NCBI RefSeq assembly: GCF_014189455.1
Contig: NZ_CP050296.1
Location: forward strand, 1,736,001-1,800,000
Origin: Mesorhizobium huakuii
Lineage (GTDB): Bacteria > Pseudomonadota > Alphaproteobacteria > Rhizobiales > Rhizobiaceae
DNA: 64,000 nt
Reading direction: 5' to 3'
Each line of letters opens with the position of its first letter. Position 1 is the stretch's first letter. Shown piece after piece: positions 1 through 8,755 of the stretch. The notes below the pieces were generated by a model. The model did not search any database. It was not told the DNA's origin and saw nothing but the letters and a program-made list of their open reading frames with translations. The position numbers and the translations under genes are program-made.

Positions 1-142
1 CCTGGCTCGGTCCAGGCGCCGGCACCGCGATGCGGCCCGGCGCGAGATAAGGCTCCATCGCCTCAAGCGCGCTGCCGCTCGGCGTCTTGGTGTAGCCATC
101 GCCGACCAGGAGCAGGGCCTTCATTTCGGAGGGAATGGTCAT
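1..142 (-). CDS. Zinc-type alcohol dehydrogenase / quinone oxidoreductase (MDR), N-terminal fragment
   Basis: Only the first 47 residues are in the window; the rest lies beyond base 1. The reverse strand reads MTIPSEMKALLLVGDGYTKT and continues with a proline-rich PAPGPSQ stretch, the usual N-terminus of medium-chain dehydrogenase/reductase proteins of the NADPH:quinone oxidoreductase type. An AAGGAG Shine-Dalgarno lies 8 bases before the ATG at 142. It starts just downstream of the acyl-CoA dehydrogenase on the same strand (58 bases), so the two are probably co-transcribed. Substrate cannot be told from this fragment. Confidence 0.75.
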   Translation of the reverse strand, partial: MTIPSEMKALLLVGDGYTKTPSGSALEAMEPYLAPGRIAVPAPGPSQ

Positions 143-200
143 CGGTGACACTCCTTGATTTTTGGCGGAAGGATCATAGCGCAGCGGACCGAGCTGCTGC

Positions 201-1442
201 TCAGACCTTCTCCTGCGTGTATTTCTTCAGCTCCGTCCGGGCCACCTGGCGGCGATGCACGGCATCGGGCCCGTCGGCGAGGCGCAATGTCCGCAGATGC
301 GTCCACGAGCGCGCCAGCGGCGTGTCCTGGCTGATGCCTTGTGCGCCGAACATCTGCACCGCCTCGTCGGTAACCTTGAGTGCGACGCGCGGTGCGATGA
401 CCTTGATCTGGCTGATCCAGGGGGCAGCGGCGCGCGCATCGCCCTGGTCGATCATCCACGCCGCCTTGAGGCACAGCAGCCGCGCCATCTCGATCTCCAT
501 GCGACATTCGGCGATGATGTCGAAATTGGCACCGAGTTTTGCCAGGGGCTGGCCGAAGGCCTCGCGGCGCACGGAGCGCTGACACAGCATCTCCAGAGCC
601 ATCTCGGCCTGGCCGATGGCGCGCATGCAGTGATGGATGCGGCCAGGACCGAGCCGCCCTTGCGCGATCTCGAACCCCCTGCCCTCGCCGAGGATCAGGT
701 TTGTTGCCGGGACCCGCACATTGTCGAAGCGAAGGTGCATGTGGCCGTGCGGCGCGTCGTCGTCGCCATAGACCTGCATGGCGCGGACCTTGGTCACGCC
801 TTTCGTGTCCGCAGGCACCAGGATCATCGAATGGCGGCGGTGCTGCGGTTCTCCGTCGCCGCCGGTCCGAACCATGACGATGTAGATGGCGCAGCGCGGA
901 TCACCGGCGCCCGATGCCCACCATTTCTCGCCGTTGAGCACATAGTCGTCGCCTTGCCGCTCGCAGCGCATCGAAATGTTGGTGGCGTCGGAAGAGGCGA
1001 CATCCGGCTCGGTCATCAGATAGGCCGAGCGGATTTTTCCGTCCAAAAGCGGCTCCAGCCATGTTTTCTTGTGGTCGGCCGAGCCGTAGCGTTCCAGCAC
1101 CTCCATATTGCCGGTGTCCGGCGCCGAGCAGTTGAAGGTCTCGGCGCCGAGATGCGCCTTGCCCATCTCCTCGGCCAGATAGGCATATTCGACGGTGGAA
1201 AGCCCGTAGCCGCGTTCCGAGCCGGTCAGCCAGAAATTCCACAGGCCGCGCTCCCTGGCGGTGTTCTTCAGCCCTTCGAGGATCTCGGCCTGCCGTGCCG
1301 TGTAGACCCAGCGGTCGCCTGCCTTGCCCACCTCGCCCAAAAATTCCTTGTCGCGCGGCATGATCTCGTCGCGCACCATGGCCGCAACGCGCGCGTGGAT
1401 CGGCTTCAGCCGCTCGGTCATGCCGAGATTCATCTCCGTCAT
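201..1442 (-). CDS. Acyl-CoA dehydrogenase, ACAD10/11-like
   Basis: This 413-residue flavoprotein has full ACAD length. It shows the family segments NCSAPDTGNMEVLERYG (about 104-120), MTEPDVASSD (143-152) and a C-terminal DGPDAVHRRQVAR stretch. These resemble the ACAD domain of the ACAD10/11 group more than short-chain beta-oxidation enzymes. Known members of that group act with an APH-type kinase to remove the hydroxyl of 4-hydroxyacyl-CoA by phosphorylation and elimination. A matching phosphotransferase gene lies nearby at 2895-3923 on the other strand. The start at 1442 has a GAAGGG ribosome site 10 bases upstream. It is divergent from the SDR gene at 1558, so 1443-1557 holds both promoters. 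Confidence 0.9.
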   Translation of the reverse strand: MTEMNLGMTERLKPIHARVAAMVRDEIMPRDKEFLGEVGKAGDRWVYTARQAEILEGLKNTARERGLWNFWLTGSERGYGLSTVEYAYLAEEMGKAHLGAETFNCSAPDTGNMEVLERYGSADHKKTWLEPLLDGKIRSAYLMTEPDVASSDATNISMRCERQGDDYVLNGEKWWASGAGDPRCAIYIVMVRTGGDGEPQHRRHSMILVPADTKGVTKVRAMQVYGDDDAPHGHMHLRFDNVRVPATNLILGEGRGFEIAQGRLGPGRIHHCMRAIGQAEMALEMLCQRSVRREAFGQPLAKLGANFDIIAECRMEIEMARLLCLKAAWMIDQGDARAAAPWISQIKVIAPRVALKVTDEAVQMFGAQGISQDTPLARSWTHLRTLRLADGPDAVHRRQVARTELKKYTQEKV

Positions 1443-1557
1443 CGGTCGCTAACCCTTCATAGAGGCCCGGCAATTTACCCGTGGCAAGGATGACCGTACT
1501 TCGGATAGCCTTGTCAACGCGAACTCTTTGCCCAGGGGCAAAGCGCGGAGGATTGGA

Positions 1558-2373
1558 ATGGCCTATCTCGACGAGCTGTTTTCGGTGGCCGGCAAGACCG
1601 CGCTGGTGACGGGCGCGGCGACCGGCATCGGCCGCATGGCAGCGACCGCGCTGGTCAGGGCTGGCGCCAGCGTCATGATCGCTTCGCGCAAGGGCGAGGA
1701 TTGCATAAAGGTCGCCAATGCGTTGAACGGGCTTGGCGCCCCTGGCCGGGCCGAGGGCTTTGCCGGCGACGTCTCGAGTGAGGCTGGCATCGCCGCGCTC
1801 GTCGCCGATGTCAAGGCGCGAACCGAAAAACTCGATATTCTGATCAACAATGCCGGCGTTTCCTGGGGCGCGCCGCTCGAGAGCTTCCCTTATTCGGCAT
1901 GGGCCAAGGTGTTCGGCGTCAATGTCACCGCGGTCTTCCATCTGACGCGCGAATTGCTGCCGCTGCTCGAAGCAGCCGCCAGCGACGCCGATCCGGCCCG
2001 GGTGATCAATCTGGGTTCGGTGATGGGCACGCAGCCGCTGGCCGACGACGCCTATTCCTACACGGCGTCGAAGGCCGCGGTGCATCATCTGACGCGTACG
2101 CTGGCGCTCGAATTCGCCGCCCGCCGCATCACCGTCAACGCCTTTGCCCCCGGCCCCTTCCAGAGCCGGATGACGGCCTTTGCCACCGGCACGGATGAGC
2201 AGGCCAAACACGTCGGCAGCCATGTTCCGATCGGCCGTATCGGCGCGGCGGATGACATTGCCGGCGCAACGCTCTATTTGTGCAGCCGTGCAGGCAGCTA
2301 TGTCACCGGCGCCGTCCTGCCGATCGACGGCGGGCAGTCGGTGCAGCATGGATTGACCTTGTTCAAGGAATGA
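1558..2373 (+). CDS. Short-chain dehydrogenase/reductase (SDR)
   Basis: A 271-residue NAD(P)-dependent oxidoreductase. The Rossmann motif TGAATGIG is at 18-25, NNAG at 97-100, the catalytic Ser near 154 and YTASK at 168-172, so it is a complete classical SDR. The start at 1558 was chosen for GGAGG eight bases upstream; an in-frame extension to 1528 lacks a ribosome site. It heads a plus-strand run with the MaoC, phosphotransferase and second SDR genes, which suggests oxidation or reduction of a hydroxyacyl- or ketoacyl-CoA intermediate. Substrate unknown. Confidence 0.9.
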   Translation: MAYLDELFSVAGKTALVTGAATGIGRMAATALVRAGASVMIASRKGEDCIKVANALNGLGAPGRAEGFAGDVSSEAGIAALVADVKARTEKLDILINNAGVSWGAPLESFPYSAWAKVFGVNVTAVFHLTRELLPLLEAAASDADPARVINLGSVMGTQPLADDAYSYTASKAAVHHLTRTLALEFAARRITVNAFAPGPFQSRMTAFATGTDEQAKHVGSHVPIGRIGAADDIAGATLYLCSRAGSYVTGAVLPIDGGQSVQHGLTLFKE

Positions 2374-2412
2374 CATTTTCCGGCCGTAGAAGCCGGAGGT
2401 GAACTGGAGGAC

Positions 2413-2898
2413 ATGAGCGTGGAACCGATCAGTCTCGATGTGCTTCTGGCCAGCGTCGGCAAGGAAGTCGGCATCTCACCGTGGCGGGTGGTGACGCAGC
2501 GCATGATCGATCAGTTCGCCGACGCCACCGACGACCACCAGTTCATCCACTGCGACCCCGAGCGGGCCAAGCGCGAGACGCCGTTCGGCGGCACCATCGC
2601 GCATGGCTTCCTGTCGCTGTCGCTGCTCTCGGCGATGACCTTCGAGACCATGCCGCCGCTGGAAAACGGCAAGATGGGCGTCAACCACGGCTTCGATTCG
2701 CTGCGCTTCCTGGCGCCGGTGAAGACCGGCGCACGCATCCGCACCCATTTCGTACTGGCCGACGTCAAGGTCAGGCCATCCGGCTGGGTGCAGACGGCGC
2801 ACGACGTGACGATCGAGATCGAGGGATCGAAGAAACCGGCGCTGACCGCCCGCTGGCTGACGCTGACGCTGATCGAACGCCAGCCCGAGACCGCATGA
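2413..2898 (+). CDS. MaoC-family (R)-hydratase
   Basis: A 161-residue hot-dog-fold protein. The segment from DATDDHQFIHCDPERA to FGGTIAHGF (about 36-68) is the MaoC signature, with the catalytic Asp and His. Family members hydrate enoyl-CoA to (R)-3-hydroxyacyl-CoA. CTGGAGG lies just upstream of the ATG at 2413. Its stop overlaps the start of the phosphotransferase gene (ATGA), so the two are translationally coupled. The context of SDR, ACAD and kinase genes supports a role in catabolism of an unusual acyl-CoA. Confidence 0.9.
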   Translation: MSVEPISLDVLLASVGKEVGISPWRVVTQRMIDQFADATDDHQFIHCDPERAKRETPFGGTIAHGFLSLSLLSAMTFETMPPLENGKMGVNHGFDSLRFLAPVKTGARIRTHFVLADVKVRPSGWVQTAHDVTIEIEGSKKPALTARWLTLTLIERQPETA

Positions 2899-3923
2899 GC
2901 GACGCCAACGCGCTCAACCAGGCAGCGCTTGCGCCTTACCTCGAGGCTGAAATCCCGGGCTTTGCCGGGCTCGCGTCAATCGAAAAGTTCAAATCCGGGC
3001 AGTCCAACCCGACCTATCTCATCACGGCGGCCAGCGGCCGCTATGTGCTGCGCGCCAAGCCGCCGGGGCAATTGCTGAAATCGGCGCATCAGGTCGACCG
3101 CGAATTCCGCGTGATGAAGGCGCTTGCCGGCACCGCCGTCCCGGTGCCGGCAATGCTGCATCTGTCGGCCGAGGCCTCGCCGATCGGCCGCATGTTCTAC
3201 GTCATGGACTTCCTCGACGGCCGCATCTTCTGGGATCCGGCGCTGCCGGAGGCGCGCGACAATGACGAGCGCGCCGCGATCTACGACGCCATGAACGGTA
3301 CGCTCGCCGCCCTGCACGATGTCGATGTCGAGGCCGTGGGTCTCAGCGATTTCGGCCGGCCAGGCAATTATTTCGAACGGCAGCTGGCACGCTGGACCAG
3401 CCAGTACCGGGCTTCGGAAACCGGCGCCATTGCCGACATGGACCGGCTGATCGCCTGGCTGGAAACGCATATGCCAGCCGATGACGGCCGTGTCTCTTTG
3501 GTGCATGGCGATTACCGGCTGGACAATCTGATCTTCGCGCCGGACCAACCAAAGGTTCTGGCGGTGCTCGACTGGGAACTATCGACGATTGGCCACCCCT
3601 TTGCCGACATCGCCTATCAGTGCATGCAATGGCGCTTGCCGCATGCATCGGGCTTTCGCGGCCTGGGCGGCGTCGACCGCGCCGCGCTCGGCCTGCCCTC
3701 GGAAGAAGACTATGTCGCCGCCTATTGCCGGCGGCGCGGGCTCAGCGATATCGGCAACTGGACCTTCTTCCTCGCTTTCTCCTTCTTCCGTTTGGCGGCG
3801 ATCTGCCAGGGTGTCTACAAGCGCGCGCTGGACGGCAATGCCTCCAATCCCGAAAAGGCCAGAACCTATGGCGAGGCAGTGAAGCTGCTTTCGCATCTCG
3901 CCGCCAGACTGATCGAAAAGTAG
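2895..3923 (+). CDS. APH-family phosphotransferase, ACAD10/11 kinase-like
   Basis: A 342-residue kinase-fold protein. GQSNPTYLI (about 34-42) is the ATP-binding loop, HGDYRLDN (about 203-210) the Brenner catalytic motif, and LDWELSTIGHP the metal-binding segment. The pattern follows the N-terminal kinase domain of ACAD10/11 and bacterial LvaA-type enzymes, which phosphorylate 4-hydroxyacyl-CoA, rather than true aminoglycoside kinases. A longer open frame to 2481 only overlaps the MaoC gene and was rejected. Function by context: a partner of the ACAD at 201-1442. Confidence 0.85.
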   Translation: MSDANALNQAALAPYLEAEIPGFAGLASIEKFKSGQSNPTYLITAASGRYVLRAKPPGQLLKSAHQVDREFRVMKALAGTAVPVPAMLHLSAEASPIGRMFYVMDFLDGRIFWDPALPEARDNDERAAIYDAMNGTLAALHDVDVEAVGLSDFGRPGNYFERQLARWTSQYRASETGAIADMDRLIAWLETHMPADDGRVSLVHGDYRLDNLIFAPDQPKVLAVLDWELSTIGHPFADIAYQCMQWRLPHASGFRGLGGVDRAALGLPSEEDYVAAYCRRRGLSDIGNWTFFLAFSFFRLAAICQGVYKRALDGNASNPEKARTYGEAVKLLSHLAARLIEK

Positions 3924-3941
3924 ACATGACGGGGAGACATT

Positions 3942-4718
3942 ATGGGCCGCTTTGACGGAGCAACGGTGCTGATCACGGGTGCCGCCGGCGGCCTCGGCCG
4001 TGGTGCCGCGAAGGGCTTTGCCGCGGAAGGCGCCCGGCTGGTGCTGTCGGACATCGACGAAAAGGCGCTCGCCGGTCTTGCCGCGACCTTGCCAGCCGAA
4101 ACGGCGATCCTGGCCGGCGACGTAACGGACGAGAAACTGTCGGAGGATCTGGTCAGGCTGGCGGTCGAAAAATTCGGCCGGCTGGATGTCGCCGTCAACA
4201 ATGCCGGCATCGTCCAGAGTTTCGTGCGCCTGCCGCAGGTTCCGTCGGACGAGGCGCGCCGCGTGCTTGAGATCGACCTGCTTGGCGTCTTCTATGCCAT
4301 GAAGCACCAGATCCCGCAGATGGAGCAGCAGTTCAAGGCTACGGCCAGGGGCGGCGCCATCGTCAACATCGCCTCGGTTGCCGGACTGGTCGGCGCGCCA
4401 AAACTCTCGATCTATGCCGCCGCCAAGCATGGCGTCGTCGGGCTGACCAAATCGGCGGCCGCCGAATACGCAACCAAGGGTGTGCGCATCAACGCCATCT
4501 GCCCTGCCCACACCAGGACGGCGATGGTTGACAGCTTCGTGCGCGTCTCCGGCGCGCCGGAGGCAGAGGCGTCGGCCGAACTGACGCGCGGCGTGCCGAT
4601 GAAGCGCGTGGCGGAAGTCGACGAAATCACCACCGCCATCCTGTTCGCCGCCGACCCGGCCAACTCCTTCATGACCGGCCATGCGCTGGCCGTCGACGGC
4701 GGCGTCGGGGCGATCTGA
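3942..4718 (+). CDS. Short-chain dehydrogenase/reductase (SDR)
   Basis: A 258-residue SDR with TGAAGGLG near residue 12, NNAG in the middle and YAAAKHG as the YxxxK active site, ending in the usual DGG segment. GGGGAG precedes the ATG at 3942, and the gene follows the phosphotransferase by 18 bases, so it is probably the last gene of the acyl-CoA operon. It is not a close copy of the SDR at 1558, so a separate oxidation step is likely. Substrate unknown. Confidence 0.88.
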   Translation: MGRFDGATVLITGAAGGLGRGAAKGFAAEGARLVLSDIDEKALAGLAATLPAETAILAGDVTDEKLSEDLVRLAVEKFGRLDVAVNNAGIVQSFVRLPQVPSDEARRVLEIDLLGVFYAMKHQIPQMEQQFKATARGGAIVNIASVAGLVGAPKLSIYAAAKHGVVGLTKSAAAEYATKGVRINAICPAHTRTAMVDSFVRVSGAPEAEASAELTRGVPMKRVAEVDEITTAILFAADPANSFMTGHALAVDGGVGAI

Positions 4719-4747
4719 TACCTACCGCTTGGGAACCCGCGGCGCCC

Positions 4748-4775
4748 TTGTCCGTTTCCGTACAGCGTATATAAT
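4748..4775 (+). promoter_or_regulatory. Putative promoter of the tetR-family gene
   Basis: TTGTCC (4748-4753) and TATAAT (4770-4775) are separated by 16 bases, a sigma-70-like arrangement 47 bases before the TTG start at 4823. The spacer holds CCGTACAGCGTAT, which contains one half of the CGTAC-N2-GTACG palindrome repeated at 5552-5622. This would suit autoregulation but is only a half match. Confidence 0.5.
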
Positions 4776-4822
4776 TTAGCCAGATACCATCAACCCCAGA
4801 CACCCACCGAGAGGCCCCAGAC

Positions 4823-5467
4823 TTGCCGCCGAGCGTCCAGAAACGCCGCGAAAAACAGAAGGCCGAGCTGCGCTCCGAGCTGGTCGAGGCCGCGCACAAG
4901 CTCGTCCGGGAAGAAGGCTATGAAGGCCTGACCATCCGCAAACTGGCCAAGCGGGTCGGCTATGCGCCGATGTCGGTCTATTCCTATTTCGCCGACAAGC
5001 AGGACATTCTGTTCGCGCTGGCCGAAGATGCCTTCGAGACGCTTGCCCGCCGCATCGAGGAGCATCCGTCCGACGATCCGATCGAGGCCTTGCAGGCAGT
5101 GATGACCGAATATGCCGCCTTCGGCCTCGGCAATCCCAACGAATACCGCACCGTCTTCATGACCGAGAAGACCAGGCCGCCGGAAGGCCAGAGTTTTCAA
5201 GAAATGCACGAGGCCAACCCGGCGATGAAGGCGCTGATCAGCCGGGTCGAGGCCTGCGTCGCCGCCGGAAAATTGCAGGGCGATCCGCGCGCCATCGCCA
5301 CCATGCTGTGGGCGGTCGGCCACGGCACGATCTCGCTGTTGATCACCTTTCCGTTCTACCCCTTCGGCGACCCGCATGCTTTCGTGAAACGGATGTGCGA
5401 TTTCCAACTGGCCGCGCTCAGCACGCAGAACGTGCCGCCGCTGACCGAGACTCCGGTCAACTGCTGA
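4823..5467 (+). CDS. TetR/AcrR-family transcriptional regulator
   Basis: A 214-residue protein with an N-terminal TetR helix-turn-helix (LTIRKLAKRVGYAPMSVYSYF, about 35-56) followed by an all-helical ligand-binding domain. The likely start is TTG at 4823 after a GAGAGG site; no in-frame ATG sits closer to the domain. It directly follows the acyl-CoA gene cluster and may sense a CoA ester, by analogy with other TetR repressors of fatty-acid genes. CGTAC palindromes lie upstream of the next gene, so that gene may be a target. Confidence 0.88.
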   Translation: MPPSVQKRREKQKAELRSELVEAAHKLVREEGYEGLTIRKLAKRVGYAPMSVYSYFADKQDILFALAEDAFETLARRIEEHPSDDPIEALQAVMTEYAAFGLGNPNEYRTVFMTEKTRPPEGQSFQEMHEANPAMKALISRVEACVAAGKLQGDPRAIATMLWAVGHGTISLLITFPFYPFGDPHAFVKRMCDFQLAALSTQNVPPLTETPVNC

Positions 5468-5551
5468 ACGCCAACTCCTTCGTTTCCATACTTCCCTCGC
5501 GACCTTCCCCGGCCTACCGAAGGGCGAATTTCTTGGTTAACAAAATTTTAC

Positions 5552-5622
5552 CGTACGCGTACGATTTTGGCTTGAACTTCGCGATTGGCGGACGTATCTG
5601 TACGTAGCACCGTACATGTACG
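5552..5622. promoter_or_regulatory. Three-copy palindromic operator array, CGTAC-N2-GTACG
   Basis: CGTACGCGTACG (5552-5563) and CGTACATGTACG (5611-5622) are perfect 12-base palindromes of one pattern. CGTATCTGTACG (5593-5604) is a third copy with one mismatch. They lie 35 to 105 bases before the ATG at 5657 and just after the tetR-type gene, so they are good candidates for its binding sites. The factor that binds is inferred. Confidence 0.55.
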
Positions 5623-5656
5623 GAAAAGATTTACCCGTCGAAAACGGAGACTGACA

Positions 5657-5905
5657 ATGAAAAAGACCCTCCTCACCCTCGCCGCCGTGCTGGCACTTTC
5701 CGGCTCGGCCTTCGCCGCCAACACCACCCACCCGGTCAAGCACGTGCCGGCCGCGACCTGCGTCGACACCAAGACCAATGTGAAGCTGGATTGCGCCTCG
5801 ACCGGCTCGGTCGAGAAGAAGGGCGCCACGGAAAACAATGCTGAAGGCAAAGGCCCGCGCCTCGGCATCGGCATCAACCCGTGGATCGTGCCGAGCGCGT
5901 TCTAA
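5657..5905 (+). CDS. Small secreted protein, unknown function
   Basis: An 82-residue protein starting with a clear Sec signal peptide (Lys-Lys, hydrophobic core, cleavage after SAFA near residue 20). The mature part has two cysteines (ATCVDT and LDCAST), which could form one disulfide. A CGGAGA site precedes the ATG. It is preceded by the operator array at 5552-5622, so it is probably tightly controlled. No family was recognised. Confidence 0.75.
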   Translation: MKKTLLTLAAVLALSGSAFAANTTHPVKHVPAATCVDTKTNVKLDCASTGSVEKKGATENNAEGKGPRLGIGINPWIVPSAF

Positions 5906-5916
5906 AGTTTTGCGCG

Positions 5917-5944
5917 CTTCTGGCCGGCACGAGCCGGCCAGAAG
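5917..5944. terminator. Hairpin between convergent genes
   Basis: CTTCTGGCCGGC and GCCGGCCAGAAG form a perfect 12-base stem with a 4-base loop, between the ends of the small secreted gene and the oppositely oriented oxidoreductase. Neither side has a long T-run, so termination strength is uncertain. Confidence 0.55.
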
Positions 5945-5950
5945 CATATG

Positions 5951-7000
5951 TCAGCCGAACGTGACCGGCAGCCTGGCCGCCGAACTCTCAAAGGCCGCGT
6001 CGATCAGCTTCTGCATAACGGCGGCGCGCCGGAAGGACGGATCGCCATTCTGCCCGGCATCCAGCGCATCGACAAAACGCCGGGCGTTGCGCTTGACATC
6101 CGGCAAGGCTAGCTCACGCCAGAGCTGAACATCGACGTCCTTTCCCAGGCATGCCGACAGCCGCGCTGCTTTGCCATCGGTCTCGACCTTGAGCGCTCCT
6201 TTGGTGCCATGCAGCGTCAGCGACAGGTCATTGCCATGGCCGGTTGTGTAGCGGCTCGCCATGATCGTCGCCAGCGCGCCGGATGTGAGCCGTGCCGTCA
6301 TCGCCACACTGTCATTGGCGTCCAGCACATAGTCGCCGATCCGATCGCCTTCGGCCTTCGGAAACGTCACCAGATCGGCATTCAGGCTGACGATATCCTG
6401 GGCCGCGCCATAGGTGGCGAAGTCGAGGATGTGGATACCGACATCGCCCAGAACCCCGGTCGAACCGTGCCGGCTCGACAGGCGCCACAGCCATTTGTCC
6501 TCGACGCGCCAGTCCCCCCAGGATTTGCTGACCAGCCAGCTCTGCTTGTAGCTCGCCTCGACATGGCGCAATTCGCCGATCGCGCCCGCCAACACCAGAC
6601 GCCGTGCTTCCTGGATCGCCGGTGAATTGCGGTAGGTGAGATTGACCATATTGACGAGGCCTGCGGCCTCGGCCGCTTCGGTCATGGCAAGCGCATCGGC
6701 ATGATTCGGCGCCAGCGGCTTTTCGCAAAAGACATGTTTTCCCGCGGCAAGCAGCGCCAGCGTCGTCGCTTTGTGCACACCGTCCGGCGTTGCGTTGATG
6801 GCGGCGTCGAACTCGCCCCAGGCGATCGCCGCTTCAAGGCTCTCGAAAGAAACGCCGATCTGGTTGGCAGCGGCAAAGGCCGCCGCGCGGCCAGGCAGCT
6901 GATCGACACAGGCGACGATACTGCAGCCAGGAACCTTTGCGAACTCTTCGATATGATGTCCGGCGATCCAGCCGGTGCCGAGCAAGAGCAGGCGATGCAT
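5951..7000 (-). CDS. Gfo/Idh/MocA-family oxidoreductase
   Basis: A 349-residue NAD(P)-dependent sugar-type dehydrogenase. The N-terminus LLLGTGWIAGHHIEEF is the dinucleotide-binding turn, and CEKPLAPN (about 93-100) is the EKP motif carrying the catalytic lysine. The C-terminal half is the usual Gfo/Idh sheet domain. A GAGGGA site lies 10 bases before the ATG. The ThuA-like gene ends 16 bases upstream, so the two form an operon. ThuA and a Gfo/Idh protein (ThuB) also pair in rhizobial disaccharide oxidation, but no sugar transporter is present here. Confidence 0.9.
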   Translation of the reverse strand: MHRLLLLGTGWIAGHHIEEFAKVPGCSIVACVDQLPGRAAAFAAANQIGVSFESLEAAIAWGEFDAAINATPDGVHKATTLALLAAGKHVFCEKPLAPNHADALAMTEAAEAAGLVNMVNLTYRNSPAIQEARRLVLAGAIGELRHVEASYKQSWLVSKSWGDWRVEDKWLWRLSSRHGSTGVLGDVGIHILDFATYGAAQDIVSLNADLVTFPKAEGDRIGDYVLDANDSVAMTARLTSGALATIMASRYTTGHGNDLSLTLHGTKGALKVETDGKAARLSACLGKDVDVQLWRELALPDVKRNARRFVDALDAGQNGDPSFRRAAVMQKLIDAAFESSAARLPVTFG

Positions 7001-7016
7001 CAGATCAGGTCCCTCA

Positions 7017-7802
7017 TTAACTCAACCCCTTGTCGCCATCGGCATGCAGGCGCAGGCCCTTTTGCACGATCTTCTCCTTGGCCTTGTCCGTCGGCACGTT
7101 CGGCGCATTGGTGATGCCGGCCCATGCGGGCGCCGGGTTATGCGCCCAGTGCACGGCATTGCGCAGCACCTGCTGCACGCCCTCATTGTGATAGATCGGA
7201 TAGGTCTCGTGGCCGGGCGAGAAATAGAAGATGCGGCCCGCGCCGCGCTGGTAGGTCAGCCCGGAGCGGAACACCTCGCCACCCTCGTACCAGGAGACAA
7301 ACACCGTCTCGAGCGGCTCCGGCACCGCGAACGGCTCGCCATACATTTCCGTCTCGCCGATCTCCAGGCATTCGCCGATGCCTTGTGCGATCGGGTGGCT
7401 GCGGTTGATTGCCCAGACGCGCTCACGCTCTCCCGCCTCGCGCCATTTCAGCGAACAGGGCGTGCCCATCAGCCGCTTGAAGATCTTCGAATAGTGGCCG
7501 GAATGCAGCACGATCAGCCCCATGCCTTCCCAGACCCGTTTCTGCACGCGCTCGACGATTTCGTCCTTGACCTCGCCATGGGCGGCATGGCCCCACCACA
7601 AAAGCACATCTGTGGCCGCCAGGCGCTTCTCGCTCAGGCCGTGCTCGGGCTCCTGCAAGGTGGCGGTGGTCGCCTCGATGCCCTTGTCGTGGTTGAGCGC
7701 GGCGGCGATCGTGCCATGCATGGTCAGCGGATAGAGGTCGCGCACGGCGGCATTGGTCTGCTCATGGACATTCTCGCCCCAGACAACAGCTTTTATCGGC
7801 AT
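7017..7802 (-). CDS. ThuA-domain protein
   Basis: A 261-residue ThuA-family protein, an amidotransferase-like fold linked to sugar metabolism (ThuA of rhizobial trehalose use is the reference). The start [15 protein letters not shown] and the segments [12 protein letters not shown] and [11 protein letters not shown] fit the family. GGAGAGGAAAA precedes the ATG at 7802; the open frame continues to 7868 without a ribosome site. A perfect CAAAGCGCTTTG palindrome lies 11 bases upstream. It is the first gene of a two-gene unit with the Gfo/Idh oxidoreductase. Confidence 0.85.
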   Translation of the reverse strand: MPIKAVVWGENVHEQTNAAVRDLYPLTMHGTIAAALNHDKGIEATTATLQEPEHGLSEKRLAATDVLLWWGHAAHGEVKDEIVERVQKRVWEGMGLIVLHSGHYSKIFKRLMGTPCSLKWREAGERERVWAINRSHPIAQGIGECLEIGETEMYGEPFAVPEPLETVFVSWYEGGEVFRSGLTYQRGAGRIFYFSPGHETYPIYHNEGVQQVLRNAVHWAHNPAPAWAGITNAPNVPTDKAKEKIVQKGLRLHADGDKGLS

Positions 7803-7812
7803 TTTTCCTCTC

Positions 7813-7824
7813 CAAAGCGCTTTG
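7813..7824. promoter_or_regulatory. Putative LacI-type operator upstream of the ThuA-like gene
   Basis: CAAAGCGCTTTG is a perfect 12-base palindrome just upstream of the ribosome site of the ThuA-like gene. Its core AAAGCGCTTT resembles operators of LacI-family sugar repressors. No LacI-type gene is in the window, so the regulator would be encoded elsewhere. Confidence 0.4.
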
Positions 7825-7880
7825 AATATCTCAACTGGCGATATCTTGGGAAGATGCCTTTCGACCAAAATTGCTGAAAA

Positions 7881-8747
<867 letters not shown>

Positions 8748-8755
<8 letters not shown>

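Noticed and set aside
255..1493. Long plus-strand open frame opposite the acyl-CoA dehydrogenase
   Set aside because: It is the complementary shadow of a high-GC gene, with no ribosome site and no family pattern.
901..2376. 491-residue minus-strand frame overlapping the SDR
   Set aside because: Shadow of the ACAD and SDR genes; composition of a reversed coding strand.
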